A stretch of 64,000 bases of DNA, taken from positions 98,695,354 through 98,759,353 of the forward strand of contig OY821521.1 of NCBI GenBank assembly GCA_963682025.1, given 5' to 3'. The translations under genes were made by a program, and so were the position numbers. The notes beneath the pieces were generated by a model. That model was given only the letters and a program-made list of their open reading frames with translations, was not told where the DNA came from and made no database searches. The stretch comes from Cordilura impudica. Lineage: Eukaryota; Arthropoda; Insecta; Diptera; Scathophagidae. Positions 32,813 to 44,165 of the stretch are shown one piece after another; the first letter of the stretch is position 1, and each line of letters begins with the position of its first letter.

Positions 32813-33650
32813 AATATTTACGATTAAATGACAATGAATTTTTTGGTGTTCGAATTTAATTACAATGCCAATGAAACACTCCCATGTATGATACAAAGAT
32901 CCCAACTGTGACGTAAGCTATATCATTTTACAATTCACTCCTAGGTGTTTTTGTTTCGAATTAAACATACGGAAATATTATTGTTTTAGATCAAATGACT
33001 TTGGTTTGGTAAAAGTGTACACACATCTATAGACGTAGATTTTTATTGAATATTTAAATTTTTTTAATAATACATCTTTTCTGTTATTAGTTACCAATAA
33101 TTATTAGGAATGAATTAATTTAGTTCAAAGTTTTAACTACATCATTATTATAATAATCCATACTTCAAACTTTATCTAAGGAAAATGGAAGGAATATTAT
33201 GAATCATAACTGAAAGCAAAATACGTTAAAATGTATAATATCATGTCGTTTAGATTGCCTTGTTTAAATAATAGCTTATTGGAATTTTGATATAGTTGAC
33301 TCTACATTCCAATATGATTAGAATTTCATTCAGAATTTTGTACCAACCAGATGAAACAAAATGTATTATTACATCAACTATATCTAACTAGCTTATTTCA
33401 TTAGAAACACTGTTCTCTGATTTCTATAACTTATTGTTTGGTAATCGGAATAAAAATGTTTATATTTATTTTTAGTTTAGAATGACAAACTTATATATAC
33501 TCTGTGCACACTGGATTATTTGATGCTTTTTCAAATGGGATCTTGTTGGTCTAATGACATTTTTAAATAATAAATTTTTGTTTATTATGTTATGCGGGAT
33601 TTCCTGCAAGTTTCGTTGATACTAAGATCCTAAGGCACTTATTTTCCAGT
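32813..33650. other. Mostly unassigned; short family B end at 33470-33522
   Basis: Only AATGACAAACTTATATATAC followed by TCTGTGCACACTGG (about 33480-33515) is recognisable, matching the inverted 5' end of family B at 53300-53335. The rest is AT-rich. Confidence 0.5.
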
Positions 33651-34600
33651 TCAGTTTATTTGAAATAATGAGAGCATTATCAATCTTCTGGTATGAGGGA
33701 AGAGAAAAATCTCACGTATAAATGGAGTATAACAGAAGAGATAATATTGAGCCTTTTGGCAGACCTATAGTGGTTGGTTTGGGGGAAGATTGTGTATTAT
33801 TAGATGTTACAACCATCAAAAAAGTCAGTAAAAAGACTGCACAGATATCTCGGTATATCAGTCTCGAGCAATTTATATATAAATTCGTTATGCCAAACGG
33901 TATCACGGTATCGTTTATAAGCTTTGATTATATTTTTTATACAATTAACTGGGTGCACTGCACTGTGCTGTTATTCGAAACCAAATAGTTCGTTCCCTAT
34001 AATCGAAGTATTTGCAATGGTATCACTGATTCGGTTTTGATTTTCTTATATAGTTTTCCTAGATTTCTCAATAAATTGATGGGCTCGGATTGTGTTTGGC
34101 TTGCGGATTGCAATAACTTTTTTGAAATGTTTGGGGAAAGAGACCTTCGAAAAATCATCTAGACCGGGTAATTTTGATGCTTGAATCGACACAAATAATG
34201 AGTTGATTTCATTTAACGATATAAGAGCCGATATAAGAGCCCGAGTCATCATAATCGATGAGTGAAGAATTTAAGCGATTGATTTCGGCATTTACAATTT
34301 TGTCATTTGAATTGTTGTATTTGGAAGTAAGACTATTTTGACAGTAGTTGCGCTTTCTCAACAACATTGTAGTTTAAATTGTTTTGGTAAAAAAAAAAAT
34401 TATTTTGGTTTTCCCTCTAAAACTTCTGCTGGTTTTCCAGAACGATTTGTCACCCGGCCTTAAACATGTCAGCATATTGTTCCATTTATCATTAAGATGG
34501 GCATTAATTTCTTTATCGATCATAAAAGTTTGATTCAGATAAAATCGATCTTCGTTGGCTTTTCCTTTCAAAGTTCTACGGGTTTTAATTAGGTTTTCAA
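33650..34600 (-). pseudogene. Non-LTR ORF2 relic (linker plus RT N-terminal part)
   Basis: Minus strand from 34571: EINAHLNDKWNNMLTCLRPG then DKSFWKTSRSFRGK (endonuclease-RT linker). In another frame come LNEINSLFVSIQASKLPGLD and FPKHFKKVIAIRKPN (34230-34100), the start of RT. Last is TTIGLPKGSILSLLLYSIYT (33770-33712), the GxPQGSxL box with Lys for Gln. The segments are in correct order with indels. The YxDD box lies outside or is lost. Confidence 0.75.
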
Positions 34601-35025
34601 TTGCTGCAGGTAAATTAGTTTTTCAAGAGGCTCAAAATTTAGGGGTGCCATGATTTCGGGCTTTTAAAATAATCGGACTAAACTTCTTAATTTCAAAGAT
34701 ATATGTAGATTTTGAGTTGTAAATTTTTCTTTTCATCCAAATTCCATTCTCATTAGTATTTCTAAACGCCACTCAGTCAGTTAATTTGTAATTATAGTAT
34801 CTCAAATTCGAGTATATTTACATTCATATTTAGCGTGCTATTGCTTAACGCTAAATCAACGATTTTGTTGGAATGGGTAAAAAGTCGGACTGTTAGGATA
34901 ATGTATAAAAAAGTTATGGTGAAAATTATACAGTACTTTTGACGCAGCGTTGGTACTAACACAATGCCACGAAATGTGTTTAGTGTTATGATCAACTAGA
35001 TTTATAAAATCTTTATTTAATGAAG

Positions 35026-36830
35026 TTATGTTAGGTAAAGTTGAAGAGAGGAGCTATGTATACACATAGCTCATAACCGTTGTGTCCAGATAAACACCTA
35101 AGACAGAAGGTCGACTAGTTGTGCGCTCTACATCTCCACGTTCATCCGGTTATCTACCCCTCTACTTCCGGTTTCATCATCAAATTTCCTGAGTGTTTTC
35201 CATCTTATCCCCCTAAGACCCCTCAGGCCTGGTAAGAAGTGGTTGGATAGATATCTTACCCTTGTTCTCGCAAATGCAGGACAGTAACAGAAGTAGTGTT
35301 CTAGGGTTTCGCCATCCTCTCCGCAAGCTCTACATGTGGCCGAATTCAATGAGGATGCCAATTACCATACTAAGTTCCCCTCTACTCAGATTAAGGAATT
35401 TCTTAGTCTTCATAGTTTTGGGAGTACTCCATAATGTCTTTGTACCCTTACCCACGCCAGTCTCTTCCCAAATTGATACATACGAACTGGTCGCCCAGTC
35501 TGCCAGTTTCAATTTGAGAGACTTGAAGGGTATTGGGTTTTCCAAATTGATTCATTCCAGGAAAGAACCCTTTTTGGCCAGTTCGTCAGCAATCTCGTTT
35601 CCCATTATACCACTGTGTCGTAGGATCCAAACGATTTCAAGTCTGCCTCTTCTAAAGAAGTTTACAATTTCCTTCTTACACTCGAGGATAGTCCTTGATC
35701 TAGTTTTGCCCGGGGGTATTGCTCTGATAGCCGCTAGACTGTCCGTAAATATTTTCACGTCTCCGGGACTTGGGGAATCCCGTGCGTCAATAGACCTAAT
35801 ACATTCCGTTATTGCGATTAATACAGCCTGAAGACAGAGGTCCGGAAGTCGGAGGTATATCCCTGTAGATTGGTCCTCGTCATAGAAAGCTCTGCCAGTC
35901 ATAACATGCTAGACTAGATGCGTCCGTATAGTAGTGTGACCCGGGAAGGTTTTGTAGAATATTCCCGTTCATCCAACTTTCCCGGTCTTGTATCCATATA
36001 CTGCAGGGTGTATCTGTTGACACTGCAGAGTTTCTATCACAGCTAATATCCACTGTGTTGAGTTCCGGAATTTGATCCAAAATGGTCTGGTTGCTGGTCA
36101 TGTGGTCGGTGATATATTCCCCTGTTACCTTTAATCGTAGCATGGCCAGAGCTGCCTCATATTTAATTCTAATATCGATTGGGTGTACAGATAGAATAGT
36201 CTCTAAAGCCCTCGTAGATATAGTCCGTATTGCACCACTCATTCCTATGCAGCAGAGGCGCTGTAGCTTTTGGAATGGTTTAATGTAGCATTTCTTGTTC
36301 ATTGATGTTGACTATGGATGCGTAGGTTAGAATAGGTCTGACGACGCTTGTGTATAGCTAATATGCCATCCTCGGGTTTAAACCCCATTTTGAGCCTATA
36401 GCTCTTCTGCAAATGGCCCATATACGATGAGCCTGCGCAACCCTGCTCTCGATATGGTTTTTCCAAGTGAGCTTTTTATCGAGAAGCGTATTGGTTGAAA
36501 CATTGTTAAAAGCTCCTTCTATATCAATAAATATAGCTAGGGTGAAGATTTTTAGATAAAAAGATCTTTCATTATGGTGAACTACTTCATGAACCGCAGT
36601 TTCCACTGAGCGTCCCTTTAAATAATCATTCGAGATTTGAGATTTAACCATGTTGTCGACTATTCGCTCCATGATTTTCAGTAGGCAGGATATAAGACTT
36701 GTTGGTCAATAGATCTTTGGGTTCGCGTAGCTTTCCTTTCCCGGCTTCGGTATCAAGACCACTTTCGCCTCCTGCCATGCCCTGAAGTTACTTTTACAAT
36801 ATTTTGCGAAATGATAGATCTACTGTTAAT
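35026..36830 (-). pseudogene. Non-LTR retrotransposon relic with RNase H domain
   Basis: Minus strand, 5' truncated. RT pieces: EAKVVLIPKPGKESYANPKI (about 36770), MERIVDNMVKSQISNDYLKG and FIDIEGAFNNVSTNTL (36530), then a deletion of the YxDD region. Next: YTSVVRPILTYASIV, TISTRALETILSVHPIDIRI and MLRLKVTGEYITDH. RNase H follows: SHYYTDASS (catalytic Asp), FTDSLAAIRAIPPGK (Asp), LRHSGIMGNEIADELAKKGS (His and last Asp). The C-terminal zinc knuckle is ATCRACGEDGETLEHYFCYC. Frames shift several times. The 3' UTR has a perfect-armed hairpin GAGCTATGT...ACATAGCTC (35051-35072) and a degenerate CCTAA tail near 35026. It is the same family as 57528-58800. Confidence 0.88.
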
Positions 36831-37959
36831 TAGAATTTCTATTGAAGGTTTTTCTATTTTTTTATCGTATTTTCAATAGTTTCTGTTTTGTTTGATTGTT
36901 CTGTGCACAAGCAGAGCTACTTCTTCCACCTGGAATCTGATCTATCGTTTCGCAATATTAAATAATTTTTTAAGAAAATTTTCTGTTAGTTGAATCTCAT
37001 TTAAAGAGACAATATGAATGTTTTCTCTTTCCAGAAAACATTCGAATTAAAAAGTGCAAGAGTAATAATGAAGTATTTTTGAATCATGAGAATTATTGTA
37101 GCCGATAAATTTCTATTTTAATTTGAAACTAAATACAATATAATATTTTGTTTTTACAAGTACTAAAAAACAAATGGACATTTTAATGAACGTAAATTTT
37201 GATTTCCAACAGGATTTCACGAGGATTCATTGTTCCGACCGCCTATGTTGCCTCGTTCAAAATTTACAGATACTTAAGCGCCTTTTCGCTAAATGTGTCT
37301 CTTTTAAACATATTTTAGTCTTTTTTCGTGGGAGTTTGTATTAACAATAATTTGCCATCACAGCGCTATCGGAACTAAAATTTTTTTTAACAATATACTC
37401 GAAAATACGACAAATTTATTATCTGAAAAGTACAATTTGAAATTATGCAAGTTATAAATAGATTAAGAAAGTACGTATATACATATGTACGTATGTATGT
37501 ACATACAAACGATAAACATTTATTTTATGACTTTTAATCATACGTATTTCTTTGTTTTATATTTAAAATAAATAAAACAAATTTGCCACACAATAATATT
37601 TGCAAATCATCATTATTAATAATTTAATGTGATTGTTAGTAAATTTGGTATTTCCAAAGTTTAAAAAATTTAACCAAACGACTGAAAGTAAATAATCGAA
37701 TATTTTATCTAAGAATGTGAATAATTTGATGCGAGTAGTTTGAAATTTTATTATTTTGAAATCAAACCAAAGGCCGATAACAAAATGTACTTAATGAAAT
37801 TAAATACGTGAGCTCTGATCAATTCAGAGGCTTGTAGATTTTTCTCCTTATAAATGTCCTCATTCATTTATATAAAAAATTGGTTTATATGTTCATTAAT
37901 TATCAGTTTAAAAATGAAGAACTATTTGGTGTTCTAATCTCCATAAAAAACTCCTGCCG
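36831..37959. other. AT-rich DNA, no gene recognised
   Basis: Contains ACGTATGTATGTACATAC-like simple sequence at 37484-37506. Nothing else stands out. Confidence 0.45.
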
Positions 37960-38800
37960 CTAGACAAAACTGTCAAAACTAATTGCTTTTAGTATTGCTA
38001 ATGATTTCTTTTAATTTATATCGAGTTTTCTCAGATTGGGTCTCATCCAAAGAGTTTCAGTTTAGCGCAGGGGTACCGCAAGGTTCTGTTCTTTATCCTT
38101 CACATGTTATTAATTACCTTCGATGTCAAACTTCCAATCCTATCTACTCTTTTGCAGACAACAGAAATTTAGCCATTCATATCCATTCGATCAAACCCCA
38201 GGCTTTAGGGAGATTGGGGGCATGAGGCAATATATGAATGACAGACTCAGCCAAAAACTCTTGAGCAGGGTCGAGTGAACAGGGTCGATTTTAATGCTCG
38301 TAAGATTCGATGTTGTTTATTGAGCCATAAACTTCTGTATGCAAATATTGACGAATCGAACGCTCTTGATGTTCTGGGCATGAACATTCAGTGTGATGTC
38401 CGTTGAAATAAACACATTTTTCCTAAATCTGTGTAAGAATTACTTCACCCCATCTCCTTCTTATTTATACCGACTTTATCTGATCAAAAATGGAATACAA
38501 TTCCCATATATGGGTAGGGGCTTCACAGTGTATTTTGAAGCTTCTGGAGCATGTGCAAAGGAAGGCGCTGGTGCTTACCAATGAGAGAAGAGTAACCAAC
38601 CCTATTGACACATTGGAGTGTCGCCGGAATGAGAAGTGTTCTGCTGAGATGAATAAATTCATCCCTAGAGCCCATGTTTTTCAACGCACCACTCGCCTAT
38701 CTAGTAGATTACATCCATTTGCAGTCTATTGTGAGGTTTATCGCACAACGCATTACCGTGAAAACCATATGTGAAATAAACTTCCCGCTAAGGCCTTTCC
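37960..38800 (+). pseudogene. Non-LTR (jockey-like) RT fragment
   Basis: Plus strand: SKEFQFSAGVPQGSVLYPSH (38045-38105), then NPIYSFADNRNLAI (catalytic FADD box with the second Asp changed to Asn), RVDFNARKIRCC-like sequence, and MEYNSHIWVGASQCILKLLE with HVQRKALVLTNERRVTNPI (38490-38610). Same family as 7365-8166 and 16.9 kb. An indel-ridden 0.8 kb piece of palm and thumb; no endonuclease. Confidence 0.83.
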
Positions 38801-39404
38801 TGTCAATTACAATATGGAGAAATTCAAATGAAATATGTACAAATGGTACTCCCTCTTTCCTCCTACACATAACATATTTTCCTAATATCAGCACAGTGCA
38901 CTGCATCCCCTGATTGTTGATGTATATATGTATATAAACAATAGCAAATAGGAAAAAATGTCCATGAATTTAGAACAATATATGTGAGCTTACTATTGAC
39001 AGTTATTAGCTGATCACATACGGACCTATCCACTATATGGCTATTATCTTTTTCGCACATTTCGGATGGATCTAGGATAAAAAATAAGATCTGTTATAAT
39101 AAGTGGACATCGGTTGAGGACGAGAACCAAAATGGAATAAAAAGTTTGCAAAGGTTTACTTATTAAAAATTCTTCAAATAACAGTTTTAGGCTTTTGAAC
39201 GAGGAACATTTGGACATGAGAAAGGTACTCACATGAGATAGGGCTCAATAGTTATTTGTTCGTTCCAGAACCATCGATGAATCATGAGCTTATCACTTTA
39301 CACCTGAGAACATTCAAAACCGTGGCCTAAGCGGGAGAATAAAAAACTAAGTTTAAGTTCGAATTGTTTCATCACGAACCCTGTTCTCCAAATACAAAAA
39401 AAAA
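38801..39404. other. Unassigned
   Basis: No coding or repeat signal recognised apart from a long A run just before the tRNA-like segment. Confidence 0.4.
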
Positions 39405-39476
39405 AAAAAAAAATTAGCTCAGTGGTAAACGATTTACAATAATGAAGAGATAGAGACTACGGTTCGACGGTTCTCA
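39405..39476 (+). other. tRNA-like segment or SINE head (weak)
   Basis: Follows a poly-A run. TTAGCTCAGTGGTAA (39414-39428) fits the A-box consensus and GGTTCGACGG (39461-39470) roughly fits a B-box about 34 nt later. The T-arm stem does not pair well and no anticodon arm is evident, so this is at best a tRNA pseudogene or a SINE fragment. Confidence 0.3.
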
Positions 39477-41159
39477 ATATAAAGAGGGCATCAAAACAAT
39501 TGAATATCACTGGGAAAAGTGTATGAACGAGTATGTTTTTCACAAATATATTCTGTTTTTATTTTTAGGTCGAAAGTGGCTAGGCTTAAATGTATTTAAT
39601 ACTCTAATTAAAATTATTGGAAAAACTAATTGTAAGTCACAGATGTTGACGTAGCTTCTATAAACACCATGAAAGGGCATATGTATATAAGTCTTCTATT
39701 CATCAATCTCTCTCAAAATGCCCGCGGAGCCATGAAATTTGAGTGTTGCATGCATGGGTTCACTAATGGAAATATAAACTAAGCATGAATCATATTTCCA
39801 TATTCTATTATGGTGCACTTAAGTTCTAGTAAAAAGATTGCAAAATCAAAATGTATGTTTTAAAATAAAATCATTTTTTTCAATTTTCTCTTAACTCCAT
39901 CTAACCAAACTATCATCATGATAAATAAATACAATAAGGTTTTGTAGTTGTAACACCTGAGTGTGTGTCTGGCTGTGTGTGCGCGTTAGTTGTTGGATGG
40001 GATGCAATAGTAAAATCTAGGTCAAATGGTTTGCGAAAGAAATTAATAGATTTTATGGAAAAAATATAAGACTTACATGATTAGTTATTTTCTGTTTGAA
40101 CGTTTTGTAAAGTGCTTACTTGAAAGAGTTATGAAAAAAGTACGATTTATATTCACAATGGATTTTTGCATTTGCTTTGAAAGTAAACTTTTTTTAACAA
40201 CACCATTTTTACAATAATTAATATTTTTGACTAAATGATTGACTTTGTTCCATTCAGATCAAGAGTTTAGAAGTAATCCAGTTGTTAACTCTTCTTGTTT
40301 TGGAAGTACTGTGTACCATAACACTTCGGTCTGGCAGACCACTTTTCTTGGCCAAAACTTCAATTTATTGACATTCTGTTTTTGGTTTTTTGTTTTTTTA
40401 TTCTGATAGTACACCAACAACGAATATATTTTTTTTGTATAACAGTAAGCGGAGCAGTTGCACAAGTCCCATTACGAAATCTTTTAACGCACACAGTAAA
40501 AATATTTTAAATGCAAAAGGAAGTCATTCTAACCGTAATGAATGCAGATAATAGCAACTATGTATTACCAGAATTTATTTTAAGCTAAGGATTTGACAGT
40601 AGCACTAGCCAAGCTCAATTTAAGCAATCCTTTTTCAGTCAAGGACATCCCGTTATGCTGATTTGTCCCTTTTGGCAACAACAGTAATACCATTGAGACT
40701 ATTGGAATCCTCAGAAAATGCTCTTTGGAACAATCGTACTCCTTAGTCGACAAGGTTTTGTCGTCCATTAAAATTCGAGTTTACAAAAGAAACAAATGAA
40801 GTTATTTTAAGAGAAGAATCTGGTTTGGACAAACAAATTAAATGTATATAATTAATTGAATGTATATAAAGTAACTAATTTCATTAACCGTAGTCCTACC
40901 TTGGTGTAGAAAACTACATACATTTTCTTTTCAAAAATCTCTAAAACTGTTAAAGTTTGGTTACCCATTTTTCTTGACTTTTTCTTTATCATATATATGA
41001 ACTGAAATGGATTACTTTTAAGATTCAAATCATACATGGATCGTTGTTTTTCGACTATTTCAATTTGGTATGCTTGGCATAGGAAAGTTGTATGAAAATA
41101 GTACCTTGTACGCCAAGTGTAAAAAGAAAGTTAGTACCCAAAAAACTATACGGATTTTT
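39477..41159. other. Mostly unassigned
   Basis: No clear gene. Minus-strand frames at 40580-40768 and 40852-41037 have somewhat protein-like composition (for example SKEHFLRIPIVSMV), but I cannot match them to a family. They may be remnants of the neighbouring piggyBac-like element. TG-rich sequence lies at 39960-39990. Confidence 0.35.
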
Positions 41160-41640
41160 TAGATGGTAGGCTATGGAGTTTTGATGCTGAAGTTGATGCC
41201 GGTGCTGATTTTGATGATATTGAGCCTTTGTTTGTCTCAAATGACAAAAGGCTTTGGAGCGCAACAGTTATACAGACAGCAGGACGCAATCGAACCTCTA
41301 ATGTGTTGAGACTACGACCAGGTATTACTAATACTACTTCATCGCACGTGAATAGTATCAAGGATGCTTTCTTGATATTTTTCCATCGAGAAAATCATTT
41401 TGGAAAACACGAATGCATTTGGTGGGCTAAAGAATGAAAACAACGAAGAAGTGATGCTTCATGCGTACTTGGCTGTTTTGATATCGACTGGCGTCCACAA
41501 GTTAGTTGAATGTTATTGAATATATATGAATAATGAGCTGTTCGATGTCACTTTCGGTTCGCTTATTTTCAGAAAAATTATGTCGAACAGGTTAAGTGTT
41601 TGACCAAAATTAGTCGCTTCGGTGATAGAAAGAGAAAAGA
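41160..41640 (+). pseudogene. piggyBac-like transposase N-terminal fragment
   Basis: Plus strand: FDDIEPLFVSNDKRLWSATV then TAGRNRTSNVLRLRPGITN and IKDAFLIFF (41200-41385), the PGRxRxxNI and D-x-F-x-LFF pattern of piggyBac transposases. In a shifted frame ENNEEVMLHAYLAVLISTGV and HKLVE follow (41440-41515), then FRKIMSNRLSV (41567-41600), matching the 'LIxxGV' and 'TMSxNRF' blocks that come next. The catalytic Asp blocks are not present. Stops are at 41518 and about 41610. Confidence 0.7.
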
Positions 41641-41859
41641 GAAATATGCTCCAATTCGTCATCTGTGGCATATGTGGTCTGATTAATGGTAAAAAAAACG
41701 TCGTTAACGTTGCTTTTGTTTTTTTTTCAGTCGTCTTAATATCCTTTCTACCTGAAACAGAACTTTTCGCAATCTTTTTGTTCCTTGTACCAATCATACT
41801 ATCAGAAATTGTGGTTCTACCAGTTGTTCTTCTGGCCGCACATTCACTTCTGGTTCTGT

Positions 41860-44165
41860 TAAATTTCATCTTTTATGTCCAGTTCTAGCGCTCTCGAATT
41901 AGTCTTTAAAGATGTATAAAAATGGTGACACCTTTCGGGAATCAACTCAAGTAGCGACAAAAGGTCTTGCTTCATTTTTGGATTAATTCCTAACGGCCTG
42001 GTGTACGCCAAATGCGGGGAGTATTCTTTTTCAGATACTGATGATCGAATCATCTTAAATTTGCTTCTGATATCCAAGACTCTAAAGGGCTTGCTTTCTT
42101 CTAGGCTATACATAAATCGAATTACTCCGAACTACTCAGAGTACTGGAGCCACCTTGTACGCAGCCAATTGATGTTTTCTCCTTCAGTATCAGTTGTTTT
42201 TTTTTTACTAAGGACGTCTTTAATAAATGGGAAAAATCAAAAAAAGAGTCTTGACCCATTTCTTCTACGGTAAATTGTGTTTCCCCCTGACGGTTCGATC
42301 AATTTTGGTACCAGTCCCTGGGTACCATAATTGAAATATCCGATTTCTTCTTGGCCTTTTCAATTTTTGCATGGTCCGCATCACATTCGAGATGGGTGTG
42401 CCCGGGTATCAAAAACTTTTGCTCTGTCACAAGAGGTTGTTTTTTGCTGGATACGTAGCTCAACATAGCAGTCATGTCGATGTTGCGGTTTTGACCTCCA
42501 CAAGTATTTGAATACGTGGTGATGTGGTTTACGTGCGGTGGAAAGGAATTAATCCTTTTAAAGAGGCATGAAGCTATATCATTTGAACCCCGTCCTCCTA
42601 TACTTCATGCCACATGTAACAAATTATTCCTCCACTGATACTGCAATCTCGGATTGTTAAGTTGTAAGTGGATAGAAGACGTTTATAAAATGCCACATTC
42701 GATGTCAGAGCTGGTGTGTCTAATACTTTTTCTAAATCGAAGACCAGAACCACCTTGTTTGGATCATTTTTGGAGGCAATTTTATCCTTTTTTTTTTGTT
42801 CGTAGTCCATGTCAGAATCTTGTTTCACCTGCAACAACCGAATTTTAAATGCATCACATGTTTTACATGTGTCCGCTTTAGGGGCTTTAAATTTGTATCC
42901 CGTTTTCTTGAAAACACTTTTGAAAAGCTCATATGAACCTTTCGAGCCCGGCACATTTGAATATTCAACATACATTCTCGCTATATTTAAATGAGTGGAC
43001 AAATGAACAAGACTTGAACGAGCCCTGGTGTAATGACTTTCGTATTTCGGATATTGGTTGATAAATGACAACATTGCATCCTGGGCATCCTGCATTTTGT
43101 TTGCCGGTGTATGGCGTCCACGCAAGTCTAGAGCCACGAATTCGTTGCTTGGTGCATCCTTCATTTTTCTTAACAAAATAACAACTCGTCCTCGGGTTAC
43201 CCCATATACTGTCTGAAACATCTTCTTACATACTTTTATACACTCTTGTTCAACCTTAATCGTATAATTTGCCGATATTGTTCTATTATGAGAAGCTGCA
43301 TTTTTCTTTCCTCGTCCCTTTCCTTCTTCAGCTTTCTTACTAATCCAAATTCCATCCTTCAAAACTTGCTGCTGGTTTGCTTTCCGCAGGTTATTAAAGT
43401 TGTTAAAAATTTGGCACTGAATTTCTTCAGTAACAGTTTCATCACACTTCATCCTGCAGCACCCATTGATAGCTAGGAACACTTTTGGGGGAAAGTCTTT
43501 TCCTTTGCGATTTTTGTAACGTAAGCCGTTATGCTTTTTTTTGCTATTCTTTTAGTCTATTCATTTTTTTTTACCTGCAAGGAAAAAACAAGGTTATGTA
43601 TGAACTACCGTGCATTACTTTGACCATAAAAAAAACATACGCTTTTTGGCCTGAGGGATATCATCATAATCAGCTGATGGTGAGGATTCTTCAAAGTTAT
43701 TATCTTCAAGAACTTGGGTAGGCCCTGGCACAACGACAAGGGTGATATTTTCCAGTCCATTCTGAAACAGCGCAAAACATTTTAATTTATTGGAAGATTA
43801 ATGTTTTATATGCCAGTACTCACACATGATAAACAAACAGAATGGTATTACTTTATTATTAGTGTTTCAAAATACTCACGGTCAAATTGTTACTGCTCTC
43901 CACTTCCATGTTAGTGTCGGTCAATCATCAATCGGTGTGACAAACTCTAGATCCATCACATTGATTCTATTCTCTTCCAAATTTGTATCATAATAATCAT
44001 CTAATTCAGCTATTGATCTATTATTTGGGTCAGTCAAATCAGCAGTAGTCACTAGGACAATTTTAGAATCTGCCCGCAGCACATTCATTTCGGCAATGGC
44101 ATTTGCTGTCCCCGGCTCATTGACATTATTTTCATATATGTCATATTTGTGAGAAAAGGTTACTG
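41860..44165 (-). pseudogene. Multi-exon DDE-transposase-like gene of unrecognised family
   Basis: Minus strand. Upstream exon (44160-43880): SHKYDIYENNVNEPGTANAI ... ADLTDPNNRSIAELDDYYDT, with one frameshift near 43937, then MEVESSNNLT. A GTGAGT donor at 43879 and TTTCAG acceptor at 43762 define a 118-bp intron with matching phase 0. The second exon (43761-43641) reads NGLENITLVVVPGPTQVLED. A GTATGT donor at 43640 and TTTCCTTGCAG at 43575 define a 66-bp intron. The third exon is in register with the 294-codon frame but has two stops at its very start. After that frame, shifted sequence gives NDIASCLFKRINSFP, TTYSNTCGGQNRNIDM, LIPGHTHLECDADHAKIEKA and LGINPKMKQDLLSLLELIP (to 41930). A basic frame at 41513-41869 may be the tail. 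Broken as it stands. Confidence 0.65.
42598..43482 (-). CDS. Open 294-codon core of the DDE-like gene
   Basis: The longest but one open frame in the window and not a shadow of anything else. In-frame sequence continues upstream of the Met (NGLRYKNRKGKDFPPKVFLA), so the true start is earlier. Order of features: a basic N-terminal part with KGRGKKNAASHNR; RVVILLRKMKDAPSNEFVAL and RGRHTPANKMQDAQDAM (helix-turn-helix-like spacing, then an RGRHxPxNK block); YPKYESHYTRARSSLVHLS; a CxxC pair in DTCKTCDAF; a Lys-rich helix (YEQKKKDKIASKNDPNK); and VVLVFDLEKVLDTPALTSNV, YKRLLSTYNLTIRD and a final YMWHEV. The Asp in FDLEK is a plausible first catalytic residue, and the CGGQN and DxDHxxIE blocks downstream the other two. 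I recognise the general look from arthropod repeats but cannot name the family. Confidence 0.6.
   Translation of the reverse strand: MFLAINGCCRMKCDETVTEEIQCQIFNNFNNLRKANQQQVLKDGIWISKKAEEGKGRGKKNAASHNRTISANYTIKVEQECIKVCKKMFQTVYGVTRGRVVILLRKMKDAPSNEFVALDLRGRHTPANKMQDAQDAMLSFINQYPKYESHYTRARSSLVHLSTHLNIARMYVEYSNVPGSKGSYELFKSVFKKTGYKFKAPKADTCKTCDAFKIRLLQVKQDSDMDYEQKKKDKIASKNDPNKVVLVFDLEKVLDTPALTSNVAFYKRLLSTYNLTIRDCSISGGIICYMWHEV

Noticed and set aside
35262..35831. 189-codon plus-strand ORF as a gene
   Set aside because: It is antisense to the clearly identifiable RNase H and zinc-knuckle coding of the minus-strand retrotransposon relic.
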